From Gloeomargarita sp. SRBZ-1_bins_9 (GTDB lineage: Bacteria > Cyanobacteriota > Cyanobacteriia > Gloeomargaritales > Gloeomargaritaceae): a DNA stretch of 64,000 nt. The notes under the pieces are model-generated. The model saw only the letters and a program-made list of their open reading frames with translations, was not told the origin of the DNA and ran no database searches. Shown in pieces: positions 26,390 to 35,424 of this stretch. A program made the translations under genes and the position numbers. The stretch lies in assembly GCA_039794565.1 (NCBI GenBank), contig JAUQVX010000002.1:290194-354193 (forward strand), in the 5' to 3' direction. How positions within the stretch are numbered: position 1 is the first letter of the stretch; each line of letters starts with the position of its first letter.

Positions 26390-28171
26390 ATGGGCTACAC
26401 CCGGCGGTCCCTGATCCAGAGCACCTTGGCGGGGATCGGTCTTGCCCTGCTGGGAGCGCAACGGGTGTTAGCCGCGCCTACGTCCCGAAAGTTGGCTTTG
26501 CTGGTGGGCATCAACCAGTACCCCAACACCAGCAAAACCCCATCCCTATCCGGTTGCGTGACGGATGTGGAGTTGCAGCGGGAGTTGCTGTGTGGGCGGT
26601 TTGGGTTTGCCCCGGCGGATGTGGTGACCCTAACAGATACCCAGGCGACCTACGCCCAAATCGAACAGGCGTTTCGGGAGCATTTGCTGCACCAGGCGCG
26701 ACCGGGGGATGTGGTGGTGGTGCATTTCAGCGGCTATGGCAGCCGGGATGGTCAACCGGCCCTGCTCCCCCACGACGGTCTGCAAACCCCCACCTGGATT
26801 ACGGAAGCCCAATGGCTGGCCTGGCTACGGCAATTGGCCACCGACCAGGTGATGGCGGTGCTGGATACGGGCTACGACTACCCGGGAAGTTTTGCCTGCG
26901 GCAATGTGCGGGTGCGGGCCTGTCCCCCCTTGGTCGTGCCTGAGGTCATGTCTCCGGTTCGGGGGGAGGTCCCACCGCCAGGGGTGTTGATCCGGGCAGC
27001 CCGCGCCGGTACGGTGGCCACGGAGACCTTATGGTCGGGGTTCAGCGCCGGGACCTTGACCTACGCCCTGACCCAGGCCCTGTGGGAAAGCCGCTCCGGG
27101 GCGGTGCTGGTGGATGTGGCGGCGCAAATTGCCCAGACGGTAGGTTCCCAGCAGATGCCGGAGGTGGTAGGGTCGCCCCAGTGGTTGCCAACCGCACCGG
27201 CAGCAGCAGGCCGAGTCGTGGAGACTAACAACCATGAGGTGGCCTGTATCTTGGCGGGGATGCCCCCCTGGGTGCTGGCTCACCTGGCGCCCGAATCCCA
27301 ACTGGCAACCCTACAGGGAACCCCTTTGACGGTGCGGGCGCGCCAGGGTCTGTGGGTGAAGGGGACAGCCCAGGGTCCGGTGCAGGTGGGGGAATGGGTG
27401 CAGGAACGGCTGCGCGTGTTGCCAAACCATATCCAACTCACCGTAGCGCTAGATGGCCAACTGGAGCGCATCGAGCGGGTGGATGCCACCAGCGCCCTGG
27501 ACAATTTGGGTTGGGTGCGCACGGTGAAGGCCGGGGAGCAGAGCGCCGATTGCCTGTTTGGTCGGGTGACCCCCACCACCTACGGACTATTTTCGCCGGG
27601 CCATGACCTGTATCCGGGGACGGAAGGGAGCGCCGATGAAACCGTTAAAGCGGCCATCAAACGCCTGACTCCCCATTTCTACACCCTGTTGGCCGCCAGG
27701 TTACTGCTGTTGACCGACAATCCGGCCCATCCCTTTGAGGCAACCGTGCATCTGCGCCAGGATCAGCACCTGCTGCTTGACCAGAAAACCAATGCCCTGA
27801 CGGTACCCACTTTAGGCTGCGGCCAGCCCTTGACCTGCCAGATCACCCACCGTGCCCCCCAACCCCTGGCGGTTTTGCCCCTAACCATTCGCCCCAGTCA
27901 CTTGATTCAGCCCCAGCCGGTGCAGGTGGTGCCGCCCCATACCCCCACGGCTTTGACGCTCCAGGCCCCGGCCCATCCCGGTTTAACCGAACTACGCCTG
28001 TTGTTGAGTCCTACCCCCTGGCCTGACACCCTGCCGACGGAACCCCTGGCGCTGGCCCAGGCCATTTTGACCCATCTCCACACCGCCGGCGGCCATCCCC
28101 CCAGCAAGGACACCTACCTGCTGGATACGCAAACCTGGGCGGGCCTGGCCTTTATTTATCGGGTGGTGTAG
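26390..28171 (+). CDS. Tat-exported caspase-fold (orthocaspase) protein with substituted catalytic dyad
   Basis: A 593-aa protein. The N-terminus has a twin-arginine signal (YTRRSLIQSTLAGIGLALLG) with a cleavage-like VLA-AP near residue 29. Residues about 33-250 match the peptidase C14 fold: KLALLVGINQYPN, LSGCVTDVELQRELL, GDVVVVHFSGYG, VMAVLDTGYD. The usual catalytic His (SGHG) is Tyr116 and the usual Cys (DTCYS) is Gly161, so it should be proteolytically inactive. Cyanobacterial caspase homologues with Tyr at the His site are known; Gly at the Cys site is less familiar to me. The C-terminal 300 residues are beta-rich and unassigned. It begins 4 nt after sat and ends 20 nt inside the convergent transglutaminase gene. 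Confidence 0.82.
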   Translation: MGYTRRSLIQSTLAGIGLALLGAQRVLAAPTSRKLALLVGINQYPNTSKTPSLSGCVTDVELQRELLCGRFGFAPADVVTLTDTQATYAQIEQAFREHLLHQARPGDVVVVHFSGYGSRDGQPALLPHDGLQTPTWITEAQWLAWLRQLATDQVMAVLDTGYDYPGSFACGNVRVRACPPLVVPEVMSPVRGEVPPPGVLIRAARAGTVATETLWSGFSAGTLTYALTQALWESRSGAVLVDVAAQIAQTVGSQQMPEVVGSPQWLPTAPAAAGRVVETNNHEVACILAGMPPWVLAHLAPESQLATLQGTPLTVRARQGLWVKGTAQGPVQVGEWVQERLRVLPNHIQLTVALDGQLERIERVDATSALDNLGWVRTVKAGEQSADCLFGRVTPTTYGLFSPGHDLYPGTEGSADETVKAAIKRLTPHFYTLLAARLLLLTDNPAHPFEATVHLRQDQHLLLDQKTNALTVPTLGCGQPLTCQITHRAPQPLAVLPLTIRPSHLIQPQPVQVVPPHTPTALTLQAPAHPGLTELRLLLSPTPWPDTLPTEPLALAQAILTHLHTAGGHPPSKDTYLLDTQTWAGLAFIYRVV

Positions 28172-29822
28172 GCGGGGCGATTTCTTCGTAGATCACGCAG
28201 CGGATGTGGTTAATGGCCAAATCCCCTAGCCCCAGCTCCGGGCGGGAGCCATCGGCCAGGCGCAGACGTTCAAAGCGAATCCCCCGCCCCAACTCCAGGT
28301 GAAACCAACCCAGCCCCAGGAAAAACCGTTGCAATTGCAGCCAGGGCCGGTCCTGCAGGTGGTCCGTGTTCGATTCCAAAGGCAGCCATCCCCGCCCCGG
28401 CCAATACACCTCCAGCCAAACGTGGTTGAACTGGGGCAGTAGGGGCACCTGTTTGAGCTCGGGCGTGCGGGGGCATTTGTAGCGTCCCATGGTGCGACAG
28501 GCGATGCCATTGAGCCGCAGCAAGGCCAGTAACAGGCCCACATATTCCCCGCAGGAGCCGGTGCCCCGTTGCAGGACGATGTGGGGCGGGTCAATGGTCC
28601 CCCGCATCTGGTAGCGCAGCCGGTCATAGACGTAGTTGCGAATGGCCCGCAGTTTTTCCGGGAAGGTCTGGGCGTCCCCCACCGCCTCCTTGGCTGCCGC
28701 CTGCACCAGGGGATGGTCCATGCTCAAGTCGTCGTCGTCCATCAAGTAGCGCTGTTGCATGGCCGGTTCTAAAGGCGGCACGGACGCTCCGGCGCCGGGG
28801 GGAATTTGGTACTTGATGCTAAACACCTCCAGTACGGCCTTCCAGCCGAACACCAGAGCCTGGCGGTCATCCAGACGCTCAAAGCGAAATACTGCCACCG
28901 GTTGCCCTTCCTCCCACTCCAGCGCAAAAGGGATGCCCACCGGTTCGACCGACCGCACCCGTTGCCTATCGGTGGTGGCCGGCAGGGCAATTCGCCATTC
29001 CAGGCGCTCTAGGGTTACCTCCTGCACCGGCGCCCACTCCTCCAGGTAACTCAGCTCCAGCACAAACCCGTTGCTCAGGGTGTAGTCCCCGGCGGGGTAG
29101 TAGCGAAACACCAGGGGATGAATAAACACCCGGTCCCGGAAGCCCAACTGCAAGGGCGGACTGGCATTGGGTTCGTCCCGGATATAGGGTTCTTCGCCGC
29201 TGTAGGCCACGTAGTATTGCCCCCGCCAGCGGGTTAGGCCCACCGGGTGCTCATAGGGGGTAATCACCGTCAATTCCACCTGACCTGTCCGGCGATTGAG
29301 CTGAAAGACGCTCTGCTCCGTATCGTCACAGGCCCACAGGGTTTCCCCGATCAAGGTCAATTGGAGGGTGCCTACCCCCGGTGCCGGCCAGGTTTGCCTT
29401 GTTTTATCCACCAGGTTCAGCGCCCACAAACAGCCCCGCCCGCGACTGCTGAGGTACAGCCAATCCCCCGCCTTGGCAATCCCCTCAACCCGGTCGGGCA
29501 AGGTCCACACCCGTTCCGGTTCTGCCAGGTGCCAAAGGCCATCACCGATGCGGCACACACTGCGATACACCTGGTCCCCGTCGGTGAACCACAGAGTTCG
29601 TCCCTCCAGCCACCAGCCGCCGATGGCCCGCAGGTAATGGGTGGTGTCCCGGTTCAAGATGCACAGGTTTTCCGTGCGGGGGTCAATCGCCGCCAAGTAG
29701 CCGGTCCGGGGGTCCACCGTCAGCAGCCGACCCTGCCATACCGCTAAACCTCGCAAACTCCGTAAAACCGGGGGGTGCAGGGTGCGAAACAGGGTTTGTA
29801 CCCCACTGGCATAACCTCTCAT
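28152..29822 (-). CDS. Transglutaminase-like protein with N-terminal beta-propeller-like region
   Basis: A 556-aa protein. Residues about 20-210 contain repeated short strands with WLY/TLW/WAC motifs that look like a beta-propeller. The C-terminal domain is transglutaminase-like: nucleophile Cys in GTGSCGEYVGLLLALLRL, His in FNHVWLEVYW, and the third residue near LPLESNTDH. The triad looks intact. The preceding LRAIRNYVYDRLRY is also typical. The domain covers papain-fold proteases, amidases and cross-linkers. No signal peptide is clear. It is divergent from the flavodiiron gene and converges with the caspase-like gene. Confidence 0.8.
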   Translation of the reverse strand: MRGYASGVQTLFRTLHPPVLRSLRGLAVWQGRLLTVDPRTGYLAAIDPRTENLCILNRDTTHYLRAIGGWWLEGRTLWFTDGDQVYRSVCRIGDGLWHLAEPERVWTLPDRVEGIAKAGDWLYLSSRGRGCLWALNLVDKTRQTWPAPGVGTLQLTLIGETLWACDDTEQSVFQLNRRTGQVELTVITPYEHPVGLTRWRGQYYVAYSGEEPYIRDEPNASPPLQLGFRDRVFIHPLVFRYYPAGDYTLSNGFVLELSYLEEWAPVQEVTLERLEWRIALPATTDRQRVRSVEPVGIPFALEWEEGQPVAVFRFERLDDRQALVFGWKAVLEVFSIKYQIPPGAGASVPPLEPAMQQRYLMDDDDLSMDHPLVQAAAKEAVGDAQTFPEKLRAIRNYVYDRLRYQMRGTIDPPHIVLQRGTGSCGEYVGLLLALLRLNGIACRTMGRYKCPRTPELKQVPLLPQFNHVWLEVYWPGRGWLPLESNTDHLQDRPWLQLQRFFLGLGWFHLELGRGIRFERLRLADGSRPELGLGDLAINHIRCVIYEEIAPPTPPDK

Positions 29823-29895
29823 TATCCCTCAGTTCACCAAAAACAAAGGCAATTCCGTGCCGAGACAGGCCCTGTCCATTACCATAAAAGCAGAC

Positions 29896-29913
29896 ATAGT
29901 AAAAAAATGTAAA
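29896..29913 (-). promoter_or_regulatory. HLR1-like (RpaB) box before the flavodiiron gene
   Basis: On the minus strand it reads TTTACATT (29913-29906), two bases, then TTTACTAT (29903-29896). Against (G/T)TTACA(T/A)(T/A)-N2-(G/T)TTACA(T/A)(T/A) there is one mismatch. It lies 18 nt before the flv ATG in the divergent spacer shared with the transglutaminase gene. RpaB controls high-light genes in cyanobacteria. The assignment is by consensus match only. Confidence 0.5.
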
Positions 29914-29931
29914 CAAAGGGGGGGAGTTGCG

Positions 29932-31662
29932 ATGGTAGCGACGTTCACACTGGCCCAGCAAAAACGGCTATCCCTGCAGGTAGCAACTATTGGTGCCCAT
30001 ACGATTGCCATTCGCTCCTTGGACTGGGACCGGGACCGGTTTGATATTGAATTTGGCTTGCAAAACGGCACGACCTACAACTCCTTTCTGATCCAAGCCG
30101 ATCGTACAGCCCTGGTGGATACTTCCCATGCCAAGTTTCGGGACTTGTATCTCCCCCGCCTGCAAGAACTCACGGACCTGCGGCAACTGGACTATTTGAT
30201 CATCAGTCACACGGAGCCAGACCACAGCGGCCTGGTGCGGGACCTTCTGGAGTTGGCGCCCCAGGTGACGGTGGTGGGGTCCAAGGTGGCCTTGCAATTT
30301 TTGGATGACTTGGTGCATCGGCCCTATCGGCGGTTGCAGGTGAAGCAGGGGGACCGGCTTGATTTGGGGCAGGGGCATGTGCTGGAGTTTATCAGCGCCC
30401 CCAATCTGCACTGGCCGGACACCATCTTGACCTGGGACCAGGGCACCCGCATTTTGTTTACCTGCGATGTCTTTGGCCTGCACTATTGCCGGGAAACCCT
30501 CTATGACGAATCCCTACCGGAGATCGAAGCCGACTTTCGCTACTACTACGACTGTTTGATGGGGCCGAATGCCCGGTCGGTGTTGGCGGCCCTGAAACGC
30601 TTGGCGCCCTTGGGGCAACCAGCTTTGATTGCCACCGGTCACGGCCCCCTGCTGCGCTATCACATCCCGGATTGGATGGACCGTTACCGGGACTGGAGCG
30701 AAAACCAGGAAAAAAGCGGCACCACCATCGCTGTGTTTTACGTGGCGGATTACGGCTACAGCGACCGGCTTTGCCAGGCGGTGGCTCACGGGGTGACCAA
30801 GACCGGCACGGCGGTGGAAATGGTGGATATGAAATCGGCGGACCTGCAGGAGGTGCGGGAGCTGGTTGAACGCAGCCAGGGGGTAGTCATGGCCATGCCG
30901 CCGGTCCGTGGCGAGTGGGCGGAGCACCTGCGGGCCGTGGTGGGGACGATTCTGGGGTCGGTGCAGAACAAGCAGGGCTTTGGCCTGGTGGAATCCGGCG
31001 GGGGTGACGATGACAACATCCACCTGTTGGCGGCCAAGTTGCGGGATTTGGGATTAACGATGACGTTTCCGCCCTTGCGTTTGGATGGCCCCCCGACCCC
31101 GGCGACTTACCAGCGGGCCGAAGAGGCGGGAACGGACCTAGGGCAGTGGGTCAACCGGGACCGCACCATCCAGCAGATGAAATCCCTTGACAGCGACCTC
31201 GACCGGGCTTTGGGGCGTCTGAGCGGGGGGTTATACATCATCACAGCGCGCCAAGGAGAACGCAGCGGTGCGATGTTGGCCAGTTGGGTTAGCCAGGCCA
31301 GTTTTCAGCCCCTGGGGTTGACCGTTGCCGTGGCCAAGGACCGGGCCATCGAAGCCTTGATGCAGGTGGGGGATACCTTTGTGCTGAACGTCCTGGAGGC
31401 GGGGAACTATCAGCACCTGATGAAGCACTTTTTGAAGCGGTTTGGCCCTGGGGAGGACCGGTTTGCGGGGGTGAAGACCCAGCCGGCTAAAAATGGTTCT
31501 CCTATCTTGGCGGACGCTCTGGCTTACCTGGAGTGCACCGTGGTCAGCCGCATGGAGTGTTCTGACCACTGGATTATCTACGCCACGGTCCAGGACGGGC
31601 GCGTCGCTAAACCCGATGGCCTCACGGCGGTCCACCATCGCAAAGTGGGGAATCACTACTAA
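29932..31662 (+). CDS. Flavodiiron protein, Flv3/Flv2-type
   Basis: A 576-aa cyanobacterial flavodiiron protein reducing O2 to water at the acceptor side of photosynthesis without forming reactive oxygen. There are three domains. A beta-lactamase-like diiron domain (to about residue 250) has canonical ligands: SHTEPDHSG, LHWPD, FTCDVFGLHY, TGHGPLLR. A flavodoxin domain follows (VFYVADYGYSDRLCQAV, GLVESGGGDDDN). A C-terminal flavin-reductase domain ends TAVHHRKVGNHY. The intact ligand set points to the Flv3 or Flv2 group rather than Flv1/Flv4, and no partner gene is adjacent. ATG 29932 has a GGGGGGGAG ribosome binding site; the longer upstream reading is not family-like. Confidence 0.93.
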   Translation: MVATFTLAQQKRLSLQVATIGAHTIAIRSLDWDRDRFDIEFGLQNGTTYNSFLIQADRTALVDTSHAKFRDLYLPRLQELTDLRQLDYLIISHTEPDHSGLVRDLLELAPQVTVVGSKVALQFLDDLVHRPYRRLQVKQGDRLDLGQGHVLEFISAPNLHWPDTILTWDQGTRILFTCDVFGLHYCRETLYDESLPEIEADFRYYYDCLMGPNARSVLAALKRLAPLGQPALIATGHGPLLRYHIPDWMDRYRDWSENQEKSGTTIAVFYVADYGYSDRLCQAVAHGVTKTGTAVEMVDMKSADLQEVRELVERSQGVVMAMPPVRGEWAEHLRAVVGTILGSVQNKQGFGLVESGGGDDDNIHLLAAKLRDLGLTMTFPPLRLDGPPTPATYQRAEEAGTDLGQWVNRDRTIQQMKSLDSDLDRALGRLSGGLYIITARQGERSGAMLASWVSQASFQPLGLTVAVAKDRAIEALMQVGDTFVLNVLEAGNYQHLMKHFLKRFGPGEDRFAGVKTQPAKNGSPILADALAYLECTVVSRMECSDHWIIYATVQDGRVAKPDGLTAVHHRKVGNHY

Positions 31663-31724
31663 AATCACCACCGGCAGGGACATTTGCGGTTTAATCAGAG
31701 GGTGATCCTAATGGAGAGGCACCC

Positions 31725-31913
31725 ATGAAACCCCTGTCCTTTGCTGGTTGTTTTGCCCTGGGAAGTCTGCTTGTCCTGGCCCAGCAGTCCAGCCCGGACA
31801 TCCTGGCGGACCTGAACAACGCCTGGAATAACTTTATTGAGTCGGGGCAATGGGTGGCCCTGTTGGTGGGGCTGGTGCTGGGGTATTTGCTCCGCATGTT
31901 CACCAGTTACTGA
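31725..31913 (+). CDS. Small membrane protein, unknown function
   Basis: A 62-aa protein. A signal-like N-terminal helix (LSFAGCFALGSLLVLAQQSS) is followed by a polar helix (DILADLNNAWNNFIESGQ) and a second hydrophobic helix (WVALLVGLVLGYLLRMF). It is probably a thylakoid or plasma-membrane hairpin. I do not recognise the family. GGAGAGG lies about 10 nt before the ATG, which supports translation. It follows the flavodiiron gene by 62 nt, and its end overlaps the convergent decarboxylase gene by 14 nt. Confidence 0.6.
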   Translation: MKPLSFAGCFALGSLLVLAQQSSPDILADLNNAWNNFIESGQWVALLVGLVLGYLLRMFTSY

Positions 31914-33333
31914 CCACCGCCAACTGCGGCCCAGCCACGCCAACCAGCTGACCCCCGAGCTGCTGCACCAGCGTCAGATATTCAACGATTTCCGCCGTGA
32001 TCATTTCCCCCGGCAGCAGGACCGGGATACCAGGCGGATAGGGGCTGACCACCTGGGCGCTGACCTGACCCACGGCCTCGGTCCAAGGCACCAGCGTTTG
32101 AGGGGCAAAAAAGGCCTCCCGGGGCGAGATAACGGCCGATGCCGGCGGGGGTAGGGGCACAGGGGGCAAGGGCGTCGGCCCGGGGGGAACCTGCGCCAGA
32201 GCAGCCAGGGCATTCAACAGGGCTTGCCCATCCCCATCGTCATGCCAGGGGGTCAAGAGAAACGTCACATCGCCGTAGTCGGGGTACTCGGCAATGATCT
32301 GGTATTGCTGATACAACCGCTCATCGAGGGCAAAGCCGGTCCAGCCCAAGCGCCGCGTTTGGATGACTAAACGGGTGGGGTCCTGGGCGGCAAAACCGGG
32401 ACGGTGGGGATCAATGGCCAGCACCCCATAGCCGGGTAAGCGGTGTATTTGTTGGGTTAAACGCTCCAGGCGTTCCAGAAGTGCGCCGTAGAGTTGCTCC
32501 CCCTGGGCGGCCATCTGCTCGGCAGTTGCCACCAAAGACGCCAACAGCAGGTAACTGGGGCTGGTGGTCTGGATCAGGTTTAAGCACTGCTGCACGCGCC
32601 GGAGAGACACTCGCCCACCCTGGAGATGCAACAGGGCCGATTGGGTCAACGATGTCAGCACCTTGTGGGTGGAATGGATGACCATATCTGCGCCCAGTTG
32701 CAATGCCGAGGCTGGCAGTTGGGGATGAAAGGGAAAATGGGCACCGTGGGCCTCATCCACGATCACCGGAATCCCGTAGTGATGGGCCATGGCCACACAT
32801 TCCCCTACCGGGCCACATACCCCCTTATAACTCGGGGAACTCAACACCACCGCCGTCACCTGCTCCGGTCCTACCTGCTGTAAAGTGGCTGCCAATTGCG
32901 CCGGTGTAATACCCCCCCAGACCTGGCGGTTCTCATCCCAAGTCGGCAGCAGCCAGACCGGCTCTGCACCCGTCAGGATCAATCCATGGATCACCGACTG
33001 ATGCACCTGGCGGGGCAGAATCACTTTTCCCCCCGGACGATAGACGGCCAGCAGTGCCGCCAACACCCCCGCTGTGGCCCCATTCACCAGAAACCAGCTG
33101 TACTCCGCCCCAAAGATAGATGCCACCTGGGCTTGCGCCTCCCGTAGGAGACCTTCCGGTTGCGCCAGGTTGTCCAAACCGGGAATTTCGCTCAAATCTG
33201 CCTGGAATAGGGCGTCGCCCCACCACCGGCGTAGAACTTCTGGCGCCCCCCGGCCCCGGTGATGCCCTGGTGTGTGAAAACCCCGGTATCCTTGAGCCAG
33301 CCGTTGCAGGTGTTGCACCAGTGTGGGAACCAT
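31900..33333 (-). CDS. PLP-dependent Orn/Lys/Arg decarboxylase family protein
   Basis: A 477-aa fold-type I PLP enzyme. Seen: GYRGFHTPGHHRGRGAP at the N-terminus, substrate/PLP region NGATAGVLAAL, SSPSYKGVCGPV, VIVDEAHGAHFPFHP, and the PLP lysine in HSTHKVLTSLTQS. These are the motifs of the short Orn/Lys/Arg decarboxylases (SpeA/LdcC-like) common in cyanobacteria and Bacillus. It lacks the N-terminal receiver-like wing domain of the E. coli inducible enzymes. It releases CO2 from a basic amino acid to give a diamine; which one is not clear. ATG 33333 is preferred over TTG 33342. Confidence 0.87.
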   Translation of the reverse strand: MVPTLVQHLQRLAQGYRGFHTPGHHRGRGAPEVLRRWWGDALFQADLSEIPGLDNLAQPEGLLREAQAQVASIFGAEYSWFLVNGATAGVLAALLAVYRPGGKVILPRQVHQSVIHGLILTGAEPVWLLPTWDENRQVWGGITPAQLAATLQQVGPEQVTAVVLSSPSYKGVCGPVGECVAMAHHYGIPVIVDEAHGAHFPFHPQLPASALQLGADMVIHSTHKVLTSLTQSALLHLQGGRVSLRRVQQCLNLIQTTSPSYLLLASLVATAEQMAAQGEQLYGALLERLERLTQQIHRLPGYGVLAIDPHRPGFAAQDPTRLVIQTRRLGWTGFALDERLYQQYQIIAEYPDYGDVTFLLTPWHDDGDGQALLNALAALAQVPPGPTPLPPVPLPPPASAVISPREAFFAPQTLVPWTEAVGQVSAQVVSPYPPGIPVLLPGEMITAEIVEYLTLVQQLGGQLVGVAGPQLAVVSNW

Positions 33334-33378
33334 GGCCCCCAAACCGCTATCTTGACATTCAGTAGGTATTTTCCATTT

Positions 33379-34944
33379 ATGAGGCGATTCTGGGGCTGGT
33401 CGGTACTAGGGGCTGTGCTTTTGACCTGCAGCGGGGGACAGGTGCGCGCCGCTGAAACCCTGGTGCTGACCTATGGCTCTCTAGAATTTGCCGTTCCAGT
33501 AGCCGACCTGGAAACCTATATCCAAACGGGACAGGTACCGGCCCAGTTTCAACCCCTGGTCACCCAAATCTCTGCCGACGAGCTGGCCCGCCTGAGCCAC
33601 ACCCTGCAACAACCAGTGCCCGTGCCCCCGGAGACCATCGAGCGGGTGTTTGGGACGTCCACTGGGCGCGTGTTACTCCACCGGCTGGGTCTGTTTATCC
33701 AGACGGAACGGGGGGAAAACGGCGCCCATGCCCTGAAAACGGCCCTGCTGCGGGCAGCCCAACAACCCGGCGGGGTCACCTTTCTCCAGGTCATTCGAGC
33801 GTTTCCCAGCAGGACCATTCGGCTCAACCTGGTGCGGGGGTTGACGGTCATAGCTGCGGTCAATCGCTATATTGATCAGGTCAACAACGCCCTGGCCGTC
33901 CTCAACCGGGAATTTCTCCAGCAGGCTCGCCGCCAGACCCTGCCGCCTTCTCTGCCAGCGGTCACCCAGCGGGGTCCCGTGCCCTGGCAGGTGCAGGAAC
34001 TGACCCTGACCGACCCCCAACGCCAACGCTCCTTGCCCGTGACCCTCTATCAACCAACCTCGCCCAACGCGCCCACCGTTGTTATCTCCCATGGCCTGGG
34101 GGACAGTCGCCAGAGTTTTGCCTATTTGGCCGAACATCTGGCGTCCCACGGTTTTGCCGTCGTTTTGCCGGAGCACCCAGGGAGTGATGCCCGCCGCTTG
34201 CAACAGGTATTAGCCGGGGAAGCGGACGAATACATCCTGCCCCAGGAGCTGGTGGACCGGCCCCTGGATATTCGCTTGGTGCTGGACGCCCTCAAGCGCG
34301 ATCGGGCACTGGTGGTTGGCCATTCCTACGGCGGTTACACAGCCCTGGCGGTGGGGGGCGCCCGGCTGAATTTGGCCCATCTATCCCAGGTGTGCGCCCA
34401 GGTGGAACAGGGGGTGGCGCTGAATCTTTCTTTGCTGTTGCAATGTCCCGGTCGGCAGTTGACCCATCCCCCGGTGCAGTTTCGGGATGAACGGGTGGTG
34501 GCGGTGGTGGCCCTGAATCCAGTAGGGAGCGCCCTATTTGGTCCAACGGGGTTGGCCCAGGTGAGAGTCCCCACGTTGTTTATGGGTTCCACCCAGGATG
34601 TGGCCGCGCCGGTGCTGGATGAACAAATCCTGCCGCTGACCTGGCTGGGGAGTCCGCAGCGGTATTTGGCGCTCATCGAGGGGGCCAGTCATTTTTCCGT
34701 GCTGGCGCCGGGAGCCACTGGGATTCCCCTACCGCCGGAGGTGGTGGGTCCAGCGCCGGAGGTGGCCCAGTTGTACGTCAAGGCCCTGACCCTGGCGTTT
34801 GCCCAGGTGCATCTGGCCCAACGACGGGAATACGCCCCCCTACTGACGGCTGCCTATGCCCGCCGCTTGAGTCGCGGCCCGCTGCCGTTGCTGCTGGTGA
34901 GTAACCCACCCCTAGCCCCCCTCCAACAGGCCCTGACCCCCTGA
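33379..34944 (+). CDS. Secreted alpha/beta hydrolase with DUF1400-like N-terminal domain
   Basis: A 521-aa protein. A signal peptide (WGWSVLGAVLLTCSGGQVRA-AE) starts at ATG 33379. Residues about 25-130 match the DUF1400 layout of cyanobacterial exported hydrolases (LVLTYGSLEFAVPVADLETY). The hydrolase domain has the oxyanion region VVISHGLGDSRQSFAYLAEH, EHPGSDARR, nucleophile elbow VVGHSYGGYTAL (Ser), LFMGSTQDVAAPVLDE (Asp) and IEGASHFS (His), so the triad is complete. An insert after the elbow (residues about 330-375) is Cys-containing (VCAQ, LLQCPG). Dienelactone-hydrolase-like or lipase-like activity is possible. It heads the short run that continues with the small frameshifted gene, thiS and ruvC. 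Confidence 0.82.
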   Translation: MRRFWGWSVLGAVLLTCSGGQVRAAETLVLTYGSLEFAVPVADLETYIQTGQVPAQFQPLVTQISADELARLSHTLQQPVPVPPETIERVFGTSTGRVLLHRLGLFIQTERGENGAHALKTALLRAAQQPGGVTFLQVIRAFPSRTIRLNLVRGLTVIAAVNRYIDQVNNALAVLNREFLQQARRQTLPPSLPAVTQRGPVPWQVQELTLTDPQRQRSLPVTLYQPTSPNAPTVVISHGLGDSRQSFAYLAEHLASHGFAVVLPEHPGSDARRLQQVLAGEADEYILPQELVDRPLDIRLVLDALKRDRALVVGHSYGGYTALAVGGARLNLAHLSQVCAQVEQGVALNLSLLLQCPGRQLTHPPVQFRDERVVAVVALNPVGSALFGPTGLAQVRVPTLFMGSTQDVAAPVLDEQILPLTWLGSPQRYLALIEGASHFSVLAPGATGIPLPPEVVGPAPEVAQLYVKALTLAFAQVHLAQRREYAPLLTAAYARRLSRGPLPLLLVSNPPLAPLQQALTP

Positions 34945-34961
34945 AAAAGTACACTGGAGTT

Positions 34962-35206
34962 ATGCAAGCAGAGTTGACGTCCCAAGACTTTCAGCAGCAG
35001 ATGCTGGCGGAACTGCGCGGCATCAACGGGCGGCTGGACCGGTTGGAAAACCGCATGGATAAGCTGGAGATTGAACCCAACGCCTGCCTAGACGGCATGG
35101 TGCCCATGGCCACCACAATCGTCATTACAGCGGGTGCGGCTGTTTTGTTTGCCCCCTCATCAAGGAATTGGCGCCGGCCATTGCCAGTTTCCTCAAGAGC
35201 ACCTAA
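34962..35206 (+). pseudogene. Small membrane-anchored coiled-coil gene with a one-base frameshift
   Basis: The frame from ATG 34962 encodes a coiled-coil (MLAELRGINGRLDRLENRMD) and the first half of a hydrophobic helix (ATTIVITAGAAVLFAP). It then turns polar and runs across the thiS start. Adding one C to the C5 run at 35152-35156 restores a sensible end (LIKELAPAIASFLKST) with TAA at 35204-35206, just before thiS at 35212. The intact product would be 81 aa. I read this as a one-base deletion in a homopolymer, either real or a sequencing error; programmed slippage is less likely. Family unknown. Confidence 0.6.
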
Positions 35207-35211
35207 GGCCT

Positions 35212-35424
35212 ATGGACAACCCGACAACGTTCTGGCTCAACGGTGAAGCCTATCCCTGTCGTCCCCAACTTTCCCTGGCGCAGGTCCTCCAGGAGCGGGG
35301 CTGGCACCACAAACCCGTGGTGATCGAGTACAACGGTGAGATTCTGCACCGGCCTTTTTGGACAGAGACCCTGATCCAGCCCGGGGACCGCATTGAGGTG
35401 GTGACCATCGTGGGCGGGGGATGA
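35212..35424 (+). CDS. thiS: Sulfur carrier protein ThiS
   Basis: A 70-aa ubiquitin-like carrier that delivers sulfur as a C-terminal thiocarboxylate for the thiazole ring of thiamine. Seen: [32 protein letters not shown], and the C-terminal di-glycine in EVVTIVGGG needed for activation. It starts at ATG 35212, which matches the family; a longer upstream reading lies in the frameshifted gene. Its end overlaps ruvC by 4 nt (ATGA). Confidence 0.93.
   Translation: MDNPTTFWLNGEAYPCRPQLSLAQVLQERGWHHKPVVIEYNGEILHRPFWTETLIQPGDRIEVVTIVGGG

Noticed and set aside
26390..28171. Active metacaspase linked to a toxin-antitoxin or cell-death system
   Set aside because: Both catalytic residues are replaced, the protein is predicted to be exported, and no antitoxin-like neighbour exists.
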